64,000 bases of DNA from Pseudomonas sp. LB-090624 (GTDB lineage: Bacteria > Pseudomonadota > Gammaproteobacteria > Pseudomonadales > Pseudomonadaceae), in the NCBI RefSeq assembly GCF_003205205.1, contig NZ_QJRL01000028.1, forward strand, positions 1 through 64,000, in the 5' to 3' direction. This document shows, in pieces, positions 59,922 to 64,000 of the stretch (positions are counted from its first letter, which is position 1; every line of letters starts with the position of its first letter). Below the pieces are notes generated by a model, which did not search any database, was not told where the DNA came from, and was given only the letters and a program-made list of their open reading frames with translations. The translations under genes were made by a program, and so were the position numbers.

Positions 59922-62374
59922 GGCGACTTCCTCCCGGGTTGGGGTGCTGCGTTTTTCGACAGTGCGGATGCATCCGGCATGCGGGTCAGGCGCAGGGCAT
60001 TGAGCACCACGATCAACGAGCTGACCGACATGCCGATGGCGGCCCACACCGGGGTGATCCAGCCGAGCGCGGCGAACGGCAACATCAGGCCATTATACAG
60101 GGTCGCCCACAGCAGGTTCTCGAGGATGTTGCGGCGGGTGCGGCGGGCCAGCTCAAACGCCTGCACCAGCGCTTGCAGGCGGTTGGACAGCAAGACGGCG
60201 TCGGCACTGGTCTTGGCCAGGTCGGTGGCGCTGCCCATGGCGATGCTGATATCGGCGGCGGCCAGTACCGGTACATCGTTGACCCCGTCGCCGAGCATCA
60301 GCACCTTGCGCCCGTCAGCCTGCAGGGCTTTCAGGCGGTCCAGTTTGTCATCCGGGCGCAGGCCGCCAATGGCCTGCTCGATACCCAGCTGCGCGGCCAC
60401 TTCGGCAACCATCGGCGAGCTGTCGCCCGACAGCAGCAGGGTGTGCCAGCCCCGCGCCTTGCAGGCAGCGAGCAGGGCCGGCGCGTCGTCGCGCAGGCGG
60501 TCATCCAGGCCGAACCAGGCCATGGGGCCCTGGCGGTCGCCCAGCAGCAGCCATTGGCCGCGAGGCTCAGGTACAGCGGGGATTTCCGTGCCACTCAAGG
60601 CGCAGACGAAGGTAGCTTGACCAATGCGCAGGCGCTGGCCGTCTACCAGCCCCTCCAGGCCCAGGCCGGGTACGCTTTGTACATCATCGGCAGGCGTGGT
60701 GGTGCGACCAAACGCGCGAGCGATGGGGTGTTCTGAGCGGTTTTCCAGCGCCGCGGCCAGGGCCAGGCAGCGGTCCGCAGTCTGGCTGCCCAGCGGGCGG
60801 ATGCTGCGCAAGGTCAGGCGGCCTTCGGTCAGGGTGCCGGTCTTGTCGAAAATTACCGTGTCGATGTGGTTCAAGCCCTCCAGCACGTGGCCGCGGGTGA
60901 CCAGCAGGCCAAGCTTGTGCAGGGTTCCGGTGGCGGCGGTCAATGCGGTTGGCGTAGCCAAAGACAGCGCACAAGGGCAGGTGGCCACGAGCATGGCCAG
61001 CACAATCCAGAACGCCCGTGCCGGATCCAGGTGCCACCACCACAGGCCGATGGCTACCGAGGCCAGCAGCGAGAACAGCAGGAACCACTGCGAGGCGCGA
61101 TCGGCGATTTCCGCCAGGCGTGGTTTTTCAGTCTGGGCGCGTTCCAGCAGGCGGACGATGGCCGACAAGCGTGAATCATGGCCGAGGGCTTCCACAGCCA
61201 CATTCAGCGTGCTTTCGACGTTCAGCGTACCGCCAGTGACCCGTTCACCCACCCGGCGTGGTTGCGGCAGATACTCGCCGGTCAGCAGCGATTCGTCGAC
61301 GCTGGAGCGGCCCTCGACGATGCGCCCGTCGGCAGGGATGACCGCGCCGGGCAGGACCTGCACGGTGTCGCCGCAGTGTAATTCGCTGAGCAGGATGCGT
61401 TCGCTGCGCCCGATGGCGTCCAGGCGCAGGCATGAGGCTGGCAGCAGGTTGACCAGCTGCGCAGTGGCCGCCGCTGTGCGCTCGCGGGCGCGGCGCTCCA
61501 GGTAGCGGCCGGTCAGCAGGAACAGGGCGAACATGCCCACCGTGTCGAAATAAAGCTCGCCGCTGCCAGTGATGGCTGTCCAGATGCCGGCGCCGAACGC
61601 CAGGCCAATGGCCAGCGACACCGAAACGTCCATGGTCAGGTGGCGGGTTCGCAAGTCGCGCGCCGCGCCCTTGAAGAAGGGCGCGCAGCTGTAGAACACG
61701 ATGGGAATGGTCAGGAACAGCGCGACCCAGCGCAGGATGGTGTGCAACTCGGGTGTCAGGTCGATGTTGAATTCCGGCCAAGTGGCCATGGTCGCCATCA
61801 TCGCCTGGAACCACAGCAGCCCGGCCACGCCTAGGCGGCGCAGGGCGCTGCGGTTTTCTCGCGCCAGTTGCTCGGCGGCCTGGTCAGGCTGGTAGGGATG
61901 GGCGGCATAGCCAACCTGGCGAAGTTCGGCGAGCAGGCGTGACAGCGGCAGCTGCTTGTCGTCCCAGCTCAGCGCCAGGCGGTGGTTGGACAGGTTCAAC
62001 CGGGCTTCGGCGACGCCGGGCAGGTTGCGCAGGTGCTTTTCGATCAGCCAGCCGCAGGCGGCGCAGCTGATGCCTTCGACAAGCAAGGTGGTTTCGGCCA
62101 GCTCGCCCTGGTGGCGGACGAAGGATTGCTGCACGTCGCTGCGGTCGTACAGGGCCAGTTCGTCCTGTAGTTGCCTGGGTAAGGCTTCGGGGTTGGCGCT
62201 GTTGTCGCTGCGGTGCTGGTAATAATGCTCCAGGCCACCCGCGACGATCGACTCGGCCACCGCCTGGCAGCCGGGGCAGCAGAACTGCCGGGGCTGGCCA
62301 AGGACCACGGCGGTGAAGCGGCTGCCAGCGGGGACGGGCAGGGCGCAGTGGTAGCAGGGGGTGGGCTGGGTCAT
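59900..62374 (-). CDS. ccoI: copper-transporting P1B-type ATPase for cbb3 oxidase
   Basis: 824 residues. N-terminal metal-binding part (QFCCPGCQAVAESIV) and HMA domain with CxxC (VEGISCAACGWLIEKHL); actuator loop LLTGEYLPQPR; ion-path CPC in VATCPCALSLATPTAL; phosphorylation site FDKTGTLTEG; hinge MLGDGVNDVPVL. It exports Cu+ to the periplasm for the CuB site of cbb3 oxidase, rather than for resistance. Same strand as ccoG and ccoH. Confidence 0.96.
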   Translation of the reverse strand: MTQPTPCYHCALPVPAGSRFTAVVLGQPRQFCCPGCQAVAESIVAGGLEHYYQHRSDNSANPEALPRQLQDELALYDRSDVQQSFVRHQGELAETTLLVEGISCAACGWLIEKHLRNLPGVAEARLNLSNHRLALSWDDKQLPLSRLLAELRQVGYAAHPYQPDQAAEQLARENRSALRRLGVAGLLWFQAMMATMATWPEFNIDLTPELHTILRWVALFLTIPIVFYSCAPFFKGAARDLRTRHLTMDVSVSLAIGLAFGAGIWTAITGSGELYFDTVGMFALFLLTGRYLERRARERTAAATAQLVNLLPASCLRLDAIGRSERILLSELHCGDTVQVLPGAVIPADGRIVEGRSSVDESLLTGEYLPQPRRVGERVTGGTLNVESTLNVAVEALGHDSRLSAIVRLLERAQTEKPRLAEIADRASQWFLLFSLLASVAIGLWWWHLDPARAFWIVLAMLVATCPCALSLATPTALTAATGTLHKLGLLVTRGHVLEGLNHIDTVIFDKTGTLTEGRLTLRSIRPLGSQTADRCLALAAALENRSEHPIARAFGRTTTPADDVQSVPGLGLEGLVDGQRLRIGQATFVCALSGTEIPAVPEPRGQWLLLGDRQGPMAWFGLDDRLRDDAPALLAACKARGWHTLLLSGDSSPMVAEVAAQLGIEQAIGGLRPDDKLDRLKALQADGRKVLMLGDGVNDVPVLAAADISIAMGSATDLAKTSADAVLLSNRLQALVQAFELARRTRRNILENLLWATLYNGLMLPFAALGWITPVWAAIGMSVSSLIVVLNALRLTRMPDASALSKNAAPQPGRKSPCPPSMS

Positions 62375-62419
62375 TTTGGAACAGTCTTATGTCGTGAGAT
62401 CGCCGGGGCCGCTTCGCAG

Positions 62420-62493
62420 CCCTTTCGCGACGCAAGGCCGCTCCCACAGAAGCATGCGTTCTCCTGTGGGAGCGGCCTTGCGTCGCGAAAGGG
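62420..62493. repeat. REP inverted pair with 30-bp perfect arms
   Basis: 62420-62449 and 62464-62493 are exact complements (core GACGCAAGGCCGCTCCCACA), 14-bp loop. Placed between ccoH and ccoI in the operon. Confidence 0.9.
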
Positions 62494-62525
62494 GCGCAAA
62501 GCGCCCCCATTCATACCAGGAATCA

Positions 62526-63053
62526 TTACTGGTGTTCGGCGCCTTGAAGGGCTTCATCACCCAGCTGCAAGGTCACACCATGCGCCACTTTTTCCTCTTC
62601 GAACAGGCGCCACACCTGGCCCCCTTCGCTGCCCAGCAGTTCCACAAAGCGCCGCCCGTCGACCTTGTCCTCCAGTTGCCCCACATAGCGCCCTGCTTCG
62701 ACCCGGCTCAGCAGCACCTTGCGGTCCTTCTCCGGCTGGGTCGGCGAAATCAGGTTCAGCTCCAGGTTTTGCGGGCCACTGCTACCGGTCAGGCGCAGGT
62801 CCACTTCGCCGGTCAGTTCGTCCAGATGCACGCTGGCTTTCAGGCCCAGTTGCTGCGCCAGCAGCTCGCGGTCCAGGGAGCGGTTGATGCCCTTGCCGGC
62901 CTCGTAGTAGTTGTCGTTCACCAGGTTGTCCGGGTTGCGTACGGCGATGCTGACCATGGTCAGGCTCAGGCACACCGAGGTGGTGAGGATGCCAATGATG
63001 ATCCAGGGCCAGAGGTGCTTGTACCAGGGGCTGGCGGCGGTGGCGGCAGGCAT
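62526..63053 (-). CDS. ccoH: cbb3 assembly protein CcoH (FixH family)
   Basis: 175 residues with one N-terminal anchor (WPWIIIGILTTSVCLSLTMV) and a periplasmic part: NPDNLVNDNYYEAGKGINRS, a FixH hallmark, then beta-rich sequence. It interacts with cbb3 subunits during assembly. It follows ccoG by 15 bp. Confidence 0.95.
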   Translation of the reverse strand: MPAATAASPWYKHLWPWIIIGILTTSVCLSLTMVSIAVRNPDNLVNDNYYEAGKGINRSLDRELLAQQLGLKASVHLDELTGEVDLRLTGSSGPQNLELNLISPTQPEKDRKVLLSRVEAGRYVGQLEDKVDGRRFVELLGSEGGQVWRLFEEEKVAHGVTLQLGDEALQGAEHQ

Positions 63054-63068
63054 TGTGCGTTATCTCTC

Positions 63069-64000
63069 TTAGCGGATCTGTGGGCCGATGAAGCGGCTCT
63101 TGGCTTCAACCTGGGCGTCGCTGTCGTCGGCGCTCTTGAGGATGAAGGTGATTTCGTTGGTGGTCGAAGGCAGTTTTTCGGGAGCGACCGACAGCTGTAC
63201 CGGCAGGCTGACGATATCACCGGCAGCCACGCGGATCTCGCGCTGGCCTTCGAGCCTGAGATCCGGCAGGCCGGCGGCATCCAGCACGTACACATGGTCG
63301 CGCTGGTCCTTGTTCATGACCTTCAGGCTATACACGTTCTCGATCCGGCCCTGGGCGTTCTCGCGGTACAGCACGCGGTCCTTGCTGACGTCGAAACCGA
63401 CCAGCGAGCGGGTGGCGAAGGCAGTGGCCAGGCCGATCATCATCACCAGCAGCACGGCGGCATAGCCGATCAGCCGGGGGCGCAGCATGTGGGTTTTCTG
63501 CCCGGACAGATTGTGTTCGGTGGTGTAGCTGATCAGCCCTTTGGGGTAGTTCATCTTGTCCATGATGCTGTCGCAGGCGTCGATGCAGGCTGCGCAGCCG
63601 ATGCACTCGATTTGCAGGCCATCACGGATGTCGATGCCGGTCGGGCAGACCTGCACGCACATGGTGCAGTCGATGCAGTCACCTAGGCCCTGGGCTTTGT
63701 AGTCGGTATCTTTCTTGCGCGGGCCGCGGGTTTCGCCACGGCGCGGGTCGTAGGAAACGATCAGCGTGTCCTTGTCGAACATCACGCTCTGGAAGCGTGC
63801 GTACGGGCACATGTACACGCACACCTGTTCGCGCAGCCACCCGGCGTTGCCGTAGGTGGCGAGGGTGAAGAAACCGACCCAGAAATAGGCCCAGCCATCG
63901 GCCTGGCCGGTGAAGAACTCGATCACCAGCTCGCGGATTGGCGAGAAGTAGCCGACAAAGGTCATGCCGGTGACAAAACCGATCAGCAGCCACAGGCTGT
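63069..64000 (-). CDS. ccoG: cbb3 assembly protein CcoG, partial
   Basis: The reading frame runs off the right edge; about 310 C-terminal residues are present and the N-terminal third is missing. Ferredoxin-type clusters are visible: CIDCTMCVQVCPTGID and CIGCAACIDACDSIMDK, preceded by CVYMCPYARFQSVMFD. A late membrane helix (LIGYAAVLLVMMIGLATAFA) leads to an Ig-like periplasmic domain. CcoG reduces Cu2+ for delivery to cbb3 oxidase. It heads the visible ccoGHIS string. Confidence 0.96.
   Translation of the reverse strand, partial: SLWLLIGFVTGMTFVGYFSPIRELVIEFFTGQADGWAYFWVGFFTLATYGNAGWLREQVCVYMCPYARFQSVMFDKDTLIVSYDPRRGETRGPRKKDTDYKAQGLGDCIDCTMCVQVCPTGIDIRDGLQIECIGCAACIDACDSIMDKMNYPKGLISYTTEHNLSGQKTHMLRPRLIGYAAVLLVMMIGLATAFATRSLVGFDVSKDRVLYRENAQGRIENVYSLKVMNKDQRDHVYVLDAAGLPDLRLEGQREIRVAAGDIVSLPVQLSVAPEKLPSTTNEITFILKSADDSDAQVEAKSRFIGPQIR

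Overview
The window is high-GC chromosomal DNA from a fluorescent Pseudomonas, most likely the P. putida group. The call rests on gene content and order (xdhABC-guaD, smc-zipA-ligA, ffs-dnaX-ybaB-recR, anr-hemN-cco accessory genes) and on many copies of the 'GTGGGAGCGGGC..GCCCGCGAA' type of REP palindrome. Species assignment is inference; no search was run.

1-33,000 is mainly a purine catabolism region. Xanthine dehydrogenase (xdhABC) and guanine deaminase feed urate to a membrane urate oxidase (puuD). HiuH, UraD and PuuE carry it through allantoin, and AllA splits ureidoglycolate to glyoxylate and urea. The gcl-hyi-glxR-ttuD-pyk operon turns glyoxylate into pyruvate, and a urea transporter lies just beyond it. 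Two tandem Tsx-like outer-membrane channels and two NCS2-type permeases supply substrates. A FadR-type GntR regulator (25146-25901) and six near-identical TTGTATACAA/TTGTGTACAA palindromes at four promoter regions suggest one regulon. No allantoicase gene is visible. The left edge holds a methyltransferase, an MscS channel, a sulfate-binding protein and a K+ channel.

33,000-41,100 is housekeeping: a second GntR regulator, smc, zipA, ligA and the 4.5S (SRP) RNA gene ffs.

41,099-49,878 is an 8.8-kb, visibly AT-rich integrative element inserted into the 3' half of ffs. It is bounded by a perfect 76-bp direct repeat. A tyrosine integrase sits at the right end, next to three 13-bp-spaced arm-type repeats. 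Cargo is mostly unrecognised: a two-gene membrane module whose first protein begins with an EVE/PUA-like domain of the kind seen on Mrr-type restriction proteins (the best candidate here for an undescribed defence system), a serine recombinase, a helical DUF6988-like protein, a 269-aa orphan, and a four-gene operon of small proteins behind a promoter with a Fur-like core. The right end carries a second 4.5S-like sequence with a diverged 5' half.

49,900-64,000 returns to core genome: a MerR/DUF2938 pair with a classic 19-bp-spaced promoter, a periplasmic binding protein, dnaX-ybaB-recR, apt, anr, hemN (with a perfect Anr box) and the cbb3 oxidase assembly genes ccoS, ccoI, ccoH and ccoG, the last cut by the window edge.
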